NCBI RefSeq assembly: GCF_000421465.1
Contig: NZ_ATXB01000001.1
Location: forward strand, 558,001 to 622,000
Source: Methylohalobius crimeensis 10Ki
Lineage (GTDB): Bacteria > Pseudomonadota > Gammaproteobacteria > Methylococcales > Methylothermaceae
Direction: 5' to 3'
Length of the DNA: 64,000 bases
Shown here: positions 8,577 through 16,403 of the stretch, one piece after another
How positions within the stretch are numbered: position 1 is the stretch's first letter
How the letters are laid out: every line of letters begins with the position of its first letter
The notes under the pieces: generated by a model
Databases searched by the model: none
Seen by the model: the letters and a program-made list of their open reading frames with translations, nothing else
Told to the model about the DNA's origin: nothing
Program-made: the position numbers and the translations under genes

Positions 8577-9608
8577 ATGCTCGACCATCAGGACGAATTT
8601 CTGGCCGATTGGCGCCGGCGCGCCGAGGATTTGCAGGCGGTCTTGGCCCGTGTGATTCTGGGCCAGACCGGGGTCATCGAAAACCTGGCGACCGCCATCT
8701 TCGCCCGCGGCCACGTGTTGCTCGAAGGGGATGTGGGGGTCGGCAAAACCACTTTGCTGCGCGCGGCGGCCAAGGGCATGGGCGGGGCCTACGAACGCAT
8801 CGAGGGAACCGTCGATTTGCTTCCCACCGATCTGATCTACCATACCCGTCTGGACGAAAGCGGGCGTCCCCGGGTCGATCCCGGCCCCTTGCTGCGCCAG
8901 GAGGACGACCTGGCCATCTTTTTTTTCAACGAAATTAACCGCGCCCGTTCTCAGGTTCACGCCTTGCTGCTCAGAGTGATGGCCGAGCGCAGCGTGACAG
9001 CATTCGAGCGCGAATTTCACTTTCCCCATCTGCAGGTGTTCGCCGATCGCAACCGGGTGGAACGGGAGGAAACCTTCGAATTGCCGGCGGCGGCCCGGGA
9101 TCGCTTTTTCATGGAGGTCAACGTGACCGCACCCGCCGATACCGAGGTGCGCGAAGCCTTGGCGTTCGAACCGCGCTTCCACGATGTGGACCGGTTGCTG
9201 GAAGTCATTGCCCGGGCAGTCTTGGATCACCGGGAATTGAATCGGATTGCAGCGGCTATCCAGGAGGGTGTAGAGGCCAGTTCGGCGATGCGCCGGTATG
9301 TGCTGGATCTGTGGCGGGCGACGGAAAAACCGGCGGAATTTGGAATCGCCTTGCCCGGTGTGGATATGGACGAGTTGATTTTGTCCGGCGCCAGCCCTCG
9401 TGCGATCAGCGCCCTGGTGCGAGCGAGCCGGGTCCGTGCCTGGCTGTCCGGACGCTCGGCACTGGTGCCGGAAGATGTGCAAGCGGTGTTTGCGCCAGTG
9501 ATGGCGCATCGGATTTTTCTGCAACCGGTGTTCGAGGCCCAGCGCGGTGAGTGGATGCCGGCGCTGATCGAGTCGATTCTAAACCGAGTCGTGACGCCGG
9601 CCGGATGA
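8577..9608 (+). CDS. mxaR: MxaR, MoxR-type AAA+ ATPase
   Basis: This MoxR-family ATPase has 343 residues. Walker A is GDVGVGKTT (51-59). Walker B reads FFFNEINRA (about 115-123), with Asn where most MoxR proteins have Asp before Glu. The sensor region LPAAARDRFF matches the MoxR pattern. MoxR ATPases act as chaperones with von Willebrand factor A partners, here MxaS, MxaC and MxaL, in the maturation or calcium loading of methanol dehydrogenase. The start lacks a strong Shine-Dalgarno. Its stop overlaps the mxaS start as ATGA, so the two genes are translationally coupled. Confidence 0.94.
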   Translation: MLDHQDEFLADWRRRAEDLQAVLARVILGQTGVIENLATAIFARGHVLLEGDVGVGKTTLLRAAAKGMGGAYERIEGTVDLLPTDLIYHTRLDESGRPRVDPGPLLRQEDDLAIFFFNEINRARSQVHALLLRVMAERSVTAFEREFHFPHLQVFADRNRVEREETFELPAAARDRFFMEVNVTAPADTEVREALAFEPRFHDVDRLLEVIARAVLDHRELNRIAAAIQEGVEASSAMRRYVLDLWRATEKPAEFGIALPGVDMDELILSGASPRAISALVRASRVRAWLSGRSALVPEDVQAVFAPVMAHRIFLQPVFEAQRGEWMPALIESILNRVVTPAG

Positions 9609-10447
9609 GAAAGATTCCGGAAGCCCATTACCGGATTCCCGTTCCGATGACGGAGGTGCGTCCCGGGGCCCATCGGGGCATGAGGGCGGGGAGCGGTCAA
9701 TTGTTCATGGGGGTGACCGACTTTCTCCGCCATCCGGATTTGCGCCGTTTGGACGTACGCCGCAGCCTGCTGGATCCCTATCGCAATCTCCACGTGCGGA
9801 TTTTCGAGCAGCGCAGCGCGGCCAAATTGATGGTCGCCGCGGACTTGTCCGCCTCCATGGGCGTCGAGGCGGGGAAGCGCGAAATATTGACCGACTTGAC
9901 CACTGCGCTGGCTTGGGGAGCGAGGCGCTTGGGGGATCGCATCGGATTCGTCGGTTTTGCCGAGAGCACCCGTCGGGAATTGTTTATGCCGCCTTTGATG
10001 GGCGTGGGATGGTTGCCCCGCTGGCGGGCACGAATACATAGCGATCCTTGGGGTGGTCGATGCGCCGACGGCGTATCGATGTTGCCCCGTCATCTGCCGA
10101 CACATCGTTCGCTGGTTTTTCTGGTATCCGATTTCCACTGGCCGGACCGGTTGATCCGATTGGCGTTGATTCGACTGGCCGGGCATTTCGTCGTGCCGGT
10201 CGTCGTTTGGAGCAGGAATGAATACGAAAACTGGCCGAACTGGGGCCTGAAAAGGGTGCGCGACGCCGAAACTGGGCGGGAGACGCTCATCGTGCTGCGC
10301 CCCGGTTGGCGGCGCCGCCTGCGGCAGACGTATGGAGAGAGACGCCACCACCTCACCCGCTTGTTTCGGGCGGCCGGTCGGCGGCCGTTGTGGATGGAAG
10401 ATCGCTATGATCCGGTCGCGTTACAGCGTTACTTCGACACGACCTAA
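9605..10447 (+). CDS. mxaS: MxaS, DUF58/VWA-like maturation protein
   Basis: The 280-residue product begins at the ATG that overlaps the mxaR stop. It has the DUF58-like layout: an N-terminal arm with VRRSLLDPYRN, then a metal-ion-dependent adhesion site D80-L-S82-A-S84 (VAADLSASMG). A second strand with SLVFLVSDFHWP lies near 175-190. No transmembrane helix is evident, so it is probably cytoplasmic and partners MxaR. It is needed in methylotrophs for active, calcium-loaded methanol dehydrogenase. A 295-base gap filled with repeats separates it from mxaA, which is unusual for such a tightly packed cluster. Confidence 0.92.
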   Translation: MRKIPEAHYRIPVPMTEVRPGAHRGMRAGSGQLFMGVTDFLRHPDLRRLDVRRSLLDPYRNLHVRIFEQRSAAKLMVAADLSASMGVEAGKREILTDLTTALAWGARRLGDRIGFVGFAESTRRELFMPPLMGVGWLPRWRARIHSDPWGGRCADGVSMLPRHLPTHRSLVFLVSDFHWPDRLIRLALIRLAGHFVVPVVVWSRNEYENWPNWGLKRVRDAETGRETLIVLRPGWRRRLRQTYGERRHHLTRLFRAAGRRPLWMEDRYDPVALQRYFDTT

Positions 10448-10742
10448 TCACCCGGCGATGAATAGTCTCTGTTGGCGAAGGTGTCGCAAAAGCGCCTTCT
10501 CCCGCTGGCGGGAGAAGGTTGGGGTGAGGGGGGTTTAAATCAAAAAATGTCTTTCATTTCTAAATCCACCCTCTTCCTAGCCTTCTCCCTCCAAGAGGGA
10601 GAAGGGAATCACACTTTTGCGACATCCTCGCCACGCGGGAGAAGGGACCTTAGTCGAGCCATTTCCGAACGGAGATGGGATTAAGGGGCTGTCGTACCTC
10701 GTAGGCTTGCACGCTATGTCGAGTTTTGAAACAGACTGTAAT
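10448..10742. repeat. Repeat-filled gap before mxaA, including copy B of the ~200-bp repeat
   Basis: The gap holds two palindromes of the CTCCCGC family, at 10495-10518 (perfect 11-bp arms, TG loop) and 10581-10605 (arms CCTTCTCCCTC / GAGGGAGAAGG). From about 10528 it follows copy A in front of mxaJ block by block, ending in TCGAGTTTTGAAACAGACTGT only a few bases before the mxaA start. No good ribosome binding site precedes mxaA, so the element may have displaced the original leader. No genuine gene is seen in it. Confidence 0.75.
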
Positions 10743-11666
10743 ATGCGATTTGTTTTTCTTTTGGTCTTCTTATTGTTTGCCGGTATGGCCGGCGCCGAGC
10801 CGGTCGAGGTGACGCCCTTGCCCTACCGGGATTACGGCTATTTCATTGGCGATCTGGTGGAGCGGTGCTGGCGTGCGGCGGTTCCGAAAAGGGAACCCGT
10901 CCAACTCGGTGTTTCTTCTCAAAGGGGAGAGAGCGAACTCGGTCCCTCCAACCGTGGATTGCAAGAAAAAGGCGATGGTTGGCCGGTAAGACTCAACCGT
11001 TGGCTGTTGATCCGAAACGCCCGCTGGATCGAACCGGATCGCCTGTGTTTGACCTATCAGGTCGATTACGCTCCTTTTACCACCGAGTCGGTGGAAATCC
11101 CCGCTTGGACGTTGCCGCTGCGGATCGGCGGGCAAGAAAACAAGATGGAATTGCCGGCATGGCGCTTGACGCTTTCGCCGCTTCGGGAAATTCAAACCGC
11201 CGAGGGCAAGGCCCTCATGCAAGGGGTGCTTCAGCCGTCCTTCGATATGGATTCGGTGCGCTATCGCTGGTGGTTCAGTCTCTTGGTGTTCTCGCTCGGA
11301 TTGGCCGGATTGGCCTGGCACTTGGGCATTTGGCAAGTGACCCAACCTAGGCCTTTTTGTCGCGCTTGGTGGGAGTTGCACAAGCTTCGCGGCGAAGAAG
11401 AAGGGTTGCAACGTGCCTACTTGATTCTTCATCGGGCATTCGACGCTTATTGGGACGGTCGCTGGTGGGGAAGATTGGATGAATTTTTGCAACGCTACCC
11501 CCAGTTTCGGGGAATGGCACCGGAAATCGAAGCCTTTGCCCACGCCTCGGAGGCCTTGTTCTTCACCGGCGGCGAACAAGCCGAACGATTTTCCCCGAGG
11601 CGTTTGAATCATCTGGTGCGGCGATTGGTTTGGCAAGAGTTGAGGTATGGTGGATTGGGTGGTTAA
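10743..11666 (+). CDS. mxaA: MxaA, methanol dehydrogenase calcium-insertion accessory protein
   Basis: The 307-residue product starts at the ATG of MRFVFLLVFLLFAGMAGA, a signal peptide cleaved before EPVEV. A mainly beta periplasmic region follows, and one transmembrane helix near 180-205 (WWFSLLVFSLGLAGLAWHL) leads to a cytoplasmic helical tail of about 100 residues. MxaA is one of the proteins (A, K, L) required for calcium incorporation into methanol dehydrogenase. Its 3' end overlaps mxaC by 20 bases. The start is preceded by repeat DNA and lacks a clear Shine-Dalgarno; an upstream in-frame start exists inside the repeat but would bury the signal peptide. Confidence 0.92.
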   Translation: MRFVFLLVFLLFAGMAGAEPVEVTPLPYRDYGYFIGDLVERCWRAAVPKREPVQLGVSSQRGESELGPSNRGLQEKGDGWPVRLNRWLLIRNARWIEPDRLCLTYQVDYAPFTTESVEIPAWTLPLRIGGQENKMELPAWRLTLSPLREIQTAEGKALMQGVLQPSFDMDSVRYRWWFSLLVFSLGLAGLAWHLGIWQVTQPRPFCRAWWELHKLRGEEEGLQRAYLILHRAFDAYWDGRWWGRLDEFLQRYPQFRGMAPEIEAFAHASEALFFTGGEQAERFSPRRLNHLVRRLVWQELRYGGLGG

Positions 11667-12633
11667 TCTCGAGTCGCCGCGGTGGCTGGTGCTGCTTCCG
11701 TTGGCTCTCTTGCCCTGGTGGGGCTCTCCGCTGCGGCCCGCACCTTCCGCCTGGTTGGCGCTTCTGCCCGTGGACGCGTGGTCGCGGAGTATCCGTATCG
11801 CTTTGCCGTTATTGGGCAGCCTGAGCATTTTATCCGGCGTGATTGCCCTCGCCGGTCCGTTTATTCCGCAGCAGACCATCGAACGGATCGGACGCGGCGC
11901 GCATCTGGTGCTGTTATTGGATCGCAGCCGCAGCATGGACGATACCTTCGCCGGGCGTGCTCCCAGCGGAGACGAGGAGTCCAAGGGACAGGCGGCGGCG
12001 CGGCTGCTACGCGATTTTCTCGAGGAGCGTCCCCACGATTGGGTCGGGGTCGCCGGTTTCAGCACCGGCTCCCTGTACATGGGACCGTTGACCGCCGAGC
12101 GCGAGCCCAACTATGCCGCGATCGCCACCGCGGCACTGCCGGGCTTGGGCTATACCCATGTGGCCGAAGGCTTGGCGCGCGCATTGAGTTATTTCGAGAA
12201 CCAGCCGCTGAGCGGTTCCCGAGCGATCGTCTTCGTCTTCGACGGCGCCGCGGTGATCGAGCCCAAAATTCAAAACGAATTGCGGGTCGCTTTCAAGCGC
12301 CATCGCATCCGGCTTTACTGGATTTTTCTGCGCAGCGCCGACAGTCCCGGGATTCACGACAAACCCGAGGATTCCACCCAGGACAATCCCCATGCCCGGC
12401 CGGAATATTATTTGCACCGATATTTTCAGAGCTTGGGCGTTCCCTACCGCGCCTTCGAGGCGGAAAGCGCCGGCGGTTTGCGCCGTGCCATCGACACCAT
12501 CGAACGCTTGGAAAAGTACCCTTTCCATTACCTGGAAAAGCGGCCCCGGCGGAAGCTGGCCACGCCTTTTTACTGGCTTGCCTTGATAGGGGTGGCATTG
12601 CTGTTGATTGCCAAAGGGAGTGAAGCTCGATGA
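11647..12633 (+). CDS. mxaC: MxaC, membrane-anchored VWA-domain protein
   Basis: The 328-residue protein has N-terminal hydrophobic helices (about 12-27 and 52-72), a von Willebrand factor A domain with the metal site D92-R-S94-R-S96, and a C-terminal anchor near 305-325. The topology is typical of BatA-like proteins that work with MoxR ATPases. In methylotrophs mxaC belongs to the maturation set for methanol dehydrogenase. The gene overlaps mxaA by 20 bases and mxaK by four (ATGA), showing tight translational coupling from A through L. Confidence 0.93.
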   Translation: MVDWVVNLESPRWLVLLPLALLPWWGSPLRPAPSAWLALLPVDAWSRSIRIALPLLGSLSILSGVIALAGPFIPQQTIERIGRGAHLVLLLDRSRSMDDTFAGRAPSGDEESKGQAAARLLRDFLEERPHDWVGVAGFSTGSLYMGPLTAEREPNYAAIATAALPGLGYTHVAEGLARALSYFENQPLSGSRAIVFVFDGAAVIEPKIQNELRVAFKRHRIRLYWIFLRSADSPGIHDKPEDSTQDNPHARPEYYLHRYFQSLGVPYRAFEAESAGGLRRAIDTIERLEKYPFHYLEKRPRRKLATPFYWLALIGVALLLIAKGSEAR

Positions 12634-13181
12634 AGCGATGGCGATTTGAGTTGTTTGCGGCGACGGCGCTGATCGGGCTGGTCGCCAGCGGGTTTTTCGG
12701 TTGGCAGTATTGGCGTCAATCGGAGGCAGCGCAGCAGGCGGAAAATATACGCCAGGGGCAAGGAAAAACTCCCTCATCCTCGGCGCGGCCGGCGCTGCAG
12801 CTGACCTGGGCCAATCATTTGACGGCCAAGAACCGATACGAGGAGGCATTGGAAATCTTCAGCCGTCTGCTGGAAATCTCTCCCGCCCGTCTTATGCCGG
12901 CGGTCCATTACAATCTGGGCAACCTCTATCTTCGCCGCGCGCTCGGCTTCTTGGAAGATGTCAACTTCGACGAAGCCGCCCCCTTGGTGGAATTGGCCAA
13001 ACGATCCTATCGGGAGGCGCTTCGACTACAACCCGCCTTATGGGCGGCCAAGTACAACTTGGAGGTGGCGATCCGTTTGATGCCGCAGATCGAAAGTCCG
13101 GAAGCGGCGCAGAAGGAAAGCAAGAAGCCGCCCGAGGCGCTCTGGACCCGGGTGCCCGGATTTCCCAGGGGGCTTCCCTGA
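12630..13181 (+). CDS. mxaK: MxaK, TPR-like membrane protein
   Basis: The product has 183 residues. One N-terminal transmembrane helix (about 8-26) is followed by tetratricopeptide-like helices: NRYEEALEIFSRLLEISP, then a helix pair around YNLGNLYLRRALG and a third around SYREALRLQPALWAAKYN. The tail is proline- and lysine-rich. MxaK is required with MxaA and MxaL for calcium insertion into methanol dehydrogenase; the repeats suggest a scaffold between the membrane VWA proteins. It overlaps mxaC (ATGA) and mxaL (TGATG). Identification is strongly supported by gene order. Confidence 0.9.
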   Translation: MKRWRFELFAATALIGLVASGFFGWQYWRQSEAAQQAENIRQGQGKTPSSSARPALQLTWANHLTAKNRYEEALEIFSRLLEISPARLMPAVHYNLGNLYLRRALGFLEDVNFDEAAPLVELAKRSYREALRLQPALWAAKYNLEVAIRLMPQIESPEAAQKESKKPPEALWTRVPGFPRGLP

Positions 13182-14149
13182 TGCGGCGGTTTGGAGATTG
13201 GCGTTTGCTGATGCTGGTCTCGGCGGTGTTGGTGCTGGGTGTGGCGCTGTCGCGCCCCCATTGGCCAACCGAGCGTTCGGTCTACGATCTGGTCGCGATC
13301 GTGGACATCACTCGAAGCATGAATACCCGGGACCGGCAGATCGGAAACACGACGGTCAGCCGTTTGGACTATGTCCGGCATGGCCTCGGCGAATGGCTGC
13401 GGCGCCTGCCGTGCGGTTCGCGCCTCGGGATCGGGGTATTCACCGAGCGGCGCAGCACTCTGCTGATGATGCCGGTGGAGGTCTGCCGTTACTACCACGA
13501 GCTTCACGAAGTCATCGCCCATCTCGACTGGCGGATGGCCTGGGCCGCCGACAGCCGGATCGCCCAAGGGTTGGAAGACACGATGAAGTTGTGGCGTAAG
13601 AATGCCGAATTGCAAGACAGCGCCTTGTTGTTCGTCACCGACGGACACGAAGCGCCGCCGATCAATTCGCGTTATAAGCCGGATTTCAGTCGATTGCGGG
13701 GCGAGGTTGGCGGAATGATTGTGGGCGCGGGCGGAAGCCGGCTCACTCCCATTCCCAAATTCGACGAAACCGGCAAGCAAATCGGTTTCTATCAACCCGA
13801 AGACGTCCCGCACCGTTCCACCTTCGGGATACCCAGCCGGGATTATAGCGATCTTCCCGGCTACCACCCCCGCAACGCCCCGTTCGGAGGAGAGCGAATA
13901 GAGGGCAGCGAACATCTGTCCTCGCGCAAGGACGCTTATTTGCGCGAATTGGCCGGGCAAGCCGGTCTGACCTATCGACCCTTGAGCGAGATCGAAAATC
14001 CACTGGCAGTCTTCGATCGGGCCGGTTTCGCCTTGCGTACGCCAGGGAAGGTGGATCTCGGGCCGGCGTTGATCTTGCTCGCGCTGTTTTTCCTGCTGTC
14101 TCTGTATGCCTTGACGGGATGGCTCGATCGCTTTAATCGCAAACCTTAA
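13181..14149 (+). CDS. mxaL: MxaL, membrane-anchored VWA-domain protein
   Basis: The 322-residue product starts at the ATG overlapping the mxaK stop. A signal anchor occupies about 8-24, and the VWA metal site is D42-I-T44-R-S46, a DxTxS variant of the usual DxSxS. A C-terminal helix near 295-315 gives a second anchor. MxaL acts with MxaA and MxaK in calcium loading of MxaF. Between the VWA core and the anchor is a polar insertion (about 200-250) rich in Pro, Gly and Ser. mxaD follows after 18 bases. Confidence 0.92.
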   Translation: MRRFGDWRLLMLVSAVLVLGVALSRPHWPTERSVYDLVAIVDITRSMNTRDRQIGNTTVSRLDYVRHGLGEWLRRLPCGSRLGIGVFTERRSTLLMMPVEVCRYYHELHEVIAHLDWRMAWAADSRIAQGLEDTMKLWRKNAELQDSALLFVTDGHEAPPINSRYKPDFSRLRGEVGGMIVGAGGSRLTPIPKFDETGKQIGFYQPEDVPHRSTFGIPSRDYSDLPGYHPRNAPFGGERIEGSEHLSSRKDAYLRELAGQAGLTYRPLSEIENPLAVFDRAGFALRTPGKVDLGPALILLALFFLLSLYALTGWLDRFNRKP

Positions 14150-14167
14150 AACAAGGAGAACCCGAAA

Positions 14168-14707
14168 ATGCAAAAATCGACAACCTTACCCCTGACGCTG
14201 ATTTTCCTGGGTGCCCTGCAAGCCCTGTTTTTGTCCAGCGCGTGGGCGCACGGTCCCACGCCCCAGAAATCCGATCACGAAGTGGTGATCAAGGCGTCAT
14301 TCGACGAGGTTTGGGAAAAGGTCAAGGCGCCGGCCGCTCTGTGCGATTGGCACCCCTTGGCGAAACGTTGTGAAGTGAACGACGCGGGGGATGAGCGGGT
14401 GATCGAGCTGGAAAACGGGGAGCGGTTCAGCGAGGCGATTCTGGAGGTCAACGAGCAGAATCACATCGTCTATCTGCGCCAGGGAGACCCCAACGTCAAG
14501 GCGCTGCCGGTCAGTTCCTACTCCACCCGCATGGAGACCGAGGACAACGGCGACGGCACCGTGACGGTGCGTTGGAAGGCGCGCTACTACCGCGGCGACA
14601 CCGGCAATTTCCCGCCCGAGCATCTCAGCGACGAAGCGGCGGTCGAGGCCATGAACCGCTGGATGAAAACGGGGTTGGAAGGGCTTCAAGAAGCATTCGC
14701 CCATTGA
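14168..14707 (+). CDS. mxaD: MxaD, periplasmic SRPBCC-fold protein
   Basis: The precursor is 179 residues with a signal peptide ending SSAWA, cleaved before HGPTPQ. The mature part has the SRPBCC/polyketide-cyclase fold: VIKASFDEVWEKVKAPAALC at the start and a long C-terminal helix AVEAMNRWMKTGLEGLQ. MxaD is known to speed electron transfer between methanol dehydrogenase and cytochrome cL. It closes the cluster. A near-copy of the DNA coding its C-terminal helix is found alone at 21354-21400, 42 of 47 bases identical, pointing to a lost second copy. Confidence 0.93.
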   Translation: MQKSTTLPLTLIFLGALQALFLSSAWAHGPTPQKSDHEVVIKASFDEVWEKVKAPAALCDWHPLAKRCEVNDAGDERVIELENGERFSEAILEVNEQNHIVYLRQGDPNVKALPVSSYSTRMETEDNGDGTVTVRWKARYYRGDTGNFPPEHLSDEAAVEAMNRWMKTGLEGLQEAFAH

Positions 14708-14736
14708 GGGTTTCTCCCCAGATTCGGTACGGATGA

Positions 14737-15808
14737 TAAGTGCTTATCAGAAAGTCAGCATGTATTCCGAGCCAAAACCGGCCCCGATTTCACCGATTGC
14801 CTGTTCGAGTTCTTCCGGCGTGAACGTCTTGAACGGGAGCCATTCGTATTTCATCTTACGCCATAACATTTCGATGCGGTTCAACTCCGGGCTATAAGGG
14901 GGCAGGAAGTAGAAACGCAACCCTTTTTCTTCCAGCAGTTCCCAATATGGCTGCAAGGACTTGGCGGTATGGATCGAGGCGTTATCCAAAATCACCACCA
15001 ACGGCTTCTTGACACGCTCCACGAGCGCCATCAGGAAGGCAAAAAAGTACAGTCCGCTGACGTTCCACCACAGTTTGGTCATAAACAGTCTGCCCGACGA
15101 CAGTAACGCGCCGATCACGTTCAGACGCTTTGCCCGCTTGGGTGCAACGGCGTGCGTCTCGCCTTTCGCCGTCCACGCCGAGCGGTTCGGCGGTTGCGGC
15201 GCAAAACCCGCCTCGTCCACGTAAGCCAGTTCGATTGCACCCGCCTGGGCCTGGGTCATCAGTTCGGCGATATCCCGCTGGGCTTGCTCAAAACGTCCTT
15301 CATCACGCTTTTTTTTAAACAGTAGCGCGTGCGCTTCCAGACATAGCCCAGGCGCTTCAATTCGTTGCGCAGCGTCGTCGCGCCGATCTTCACGCCAAAT
15401 TCCCGCTCCAGCCGCGTCAGTAGGACGCGCGCCGTCAACGGCTCCGCCTCGACCCAGCACCTCAACTGCACGCGGTGTTCGTCCGTCAGTTTGCTGGGCG
15501 CCCCGCTGCGTTGCCGGTCCGGCAAGCTCGCAAAACCTCTTTTCAGCCATTTCCGCCGCCGCACCCGCACCGTTTCCGGCTTCACCCCTTGCGTTTCCGC
15601 AACCTCCGCCACCGTCCGCCCCTCCGACAAGGCCAAGATCGTTTCCGCTCGGTCACGCTCCCGCCAATCCACGCCTTTTTTGATAATCGCCCGCAGCGTT
15701 TCCCGCTCGCCTTCGCTCAATTCTATCGCTTTCACGCCCATTGTCCGCTTGTCCCTCAGTTCAAAAAAACGTCATTTTAATGCATGTCAATTTGTTGCGA
15801 AGGACTTA
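14737..15808 (-). mobile_element. IS630-family insertion sequence
   Basis: The element is about 1.07 kb. Its ends are imperfect inverted repeats of about 31 bases (outer ATAAGT-CTT and inner CATG-ATT blocks conserved; about 21 of 31 match), and a TA dinucleotide at each end (14737-14738 and 15807-15808) fits the IS630 target. It carries one transposase split between two frames. It inserted between the end of the mxa cluster and the coiled-coil gene, only about ten bases before that gene's start codon, and so may have replaced its promoter region. Confidence 0.85.
14747..15741 (-). CDS. IS630 transposase, probably made by -1 frameshifting
   Basis: The first frame (15741 to about 15309) encodes the N-terminal helix-turn-helix part: GRTVAEVAETQGVKPETVR and a second HTH around LTRLEREFGVKIGATTL. 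At a run of eight A (minus strand, 15309-15316) preceded by TTT, a -1 slip joins TTA-AAA-AAA to the frame that continues as KKKRDEGRFEQAQ. The second frame carries the DDE catalytic core: AYVDEAGF, VVILDNASIHT and NRIEMLWRKMK. Such slippery A-tracts are known in IS630 elements, so the element may be active and not broken. A simple indel mutation is the alternative. Confidence 0.85.
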
Positions 15809-15818
15809 TACTTCAGTC

Positions 15819-16376
15819 ATGACCGTGCTGCTCGACACTCACGCTCTCGTCAAAAAACTCAAGGCTTCCGGGATACCGGAAGCCCAGGCCGAGGCCATTA
15901 CCGAAGGTTTGTCCGAAGCCCTGGACACGCGTGATCTGGTCACCAAGCAGGACCTGCGGGACGCGGTCCAGGGATTGAATACGAAAATCGACACCCCTCG
16001 GCGCGATTTGGAAACGACGGAAACCAATTTATGCAAAGACCTGGAATCCGTAGCGACCAATCTGCAAACCGTTGAGAGCAGTCTGCGCAAAGGCTTGCAA
16101 GCAGTTGAGGCCAATCTGCGCAAAGATATCGCAACCGTTGAGAGTCACCTGCGAACGGTTGAGACCAATCTATGCCAGGAAATTGCAACGGTTGAAGTCA
16201 ATCTGAGGAAGGGTCTGGAAACCTTGGAGACCACTCTGAGGCAAGAGCAGCAAACCATCAAGGCCGAATTGCGTCAGGAACTCGCCGAAACCAAATCGGA
16301 ACTGATCAAATGGATGGTGGGGCTGGCCATCGCGCAACTGGCCATGCTGACCGGCATCCTCTTCAAGCTTGTTTAA
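15819..16376 (+). CDS. CCDC90/DUF1640-type coiled-coil membrane protein
   Basis: The 185-residue product starts at MTVLLDTHALVKKLKASGIPE; this N-terminus, with AEAITEGLSEAL and DLVTKQDL, is typical of DUF1640 proteins. A long coiled coil (about 65-150) is built from 11-residue units of the form VEANLRKDIAT. One transmembrane helix ends the protein (MVGLAIAQLAMLTGILFKL). Its relatives include mitochondrial MCU-regulator-like proteins; the bacterial function is unknown. The coding DNA for the coil is a run of diverged 33-base repeats. The IS630 right end lies about ten bases before the ATG and no ribosome binding site is clear, so expression is uncertain. Confidence 0.8.
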   Translation: MTVLLDTHALVKKLKASGIPEAQAEAITEGLSEALDTRDLVTKQDLRDAVQGLNTKIDTPRRDLETTETNLCKDLESVATNLQTVESSLRKGLQAVEANLRKDIATVESHLRTVETNLCQEIATVEVNLRKGLETLETTLRQEQQTIKAELRQELAETKSELIKWMVGLAIAQLAMLTGILFKLV

Positions 16377-16403
16377 GCTTTTCCCGACAATGGTTAGCGT
16401 CGA

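Noticed and set aside
6488-10605. CRISPR array
   Set aside because: The repeated CTCCCGC palindromes are irregularly spaced between genes, with no uniform spacers and no cas genes in the window.
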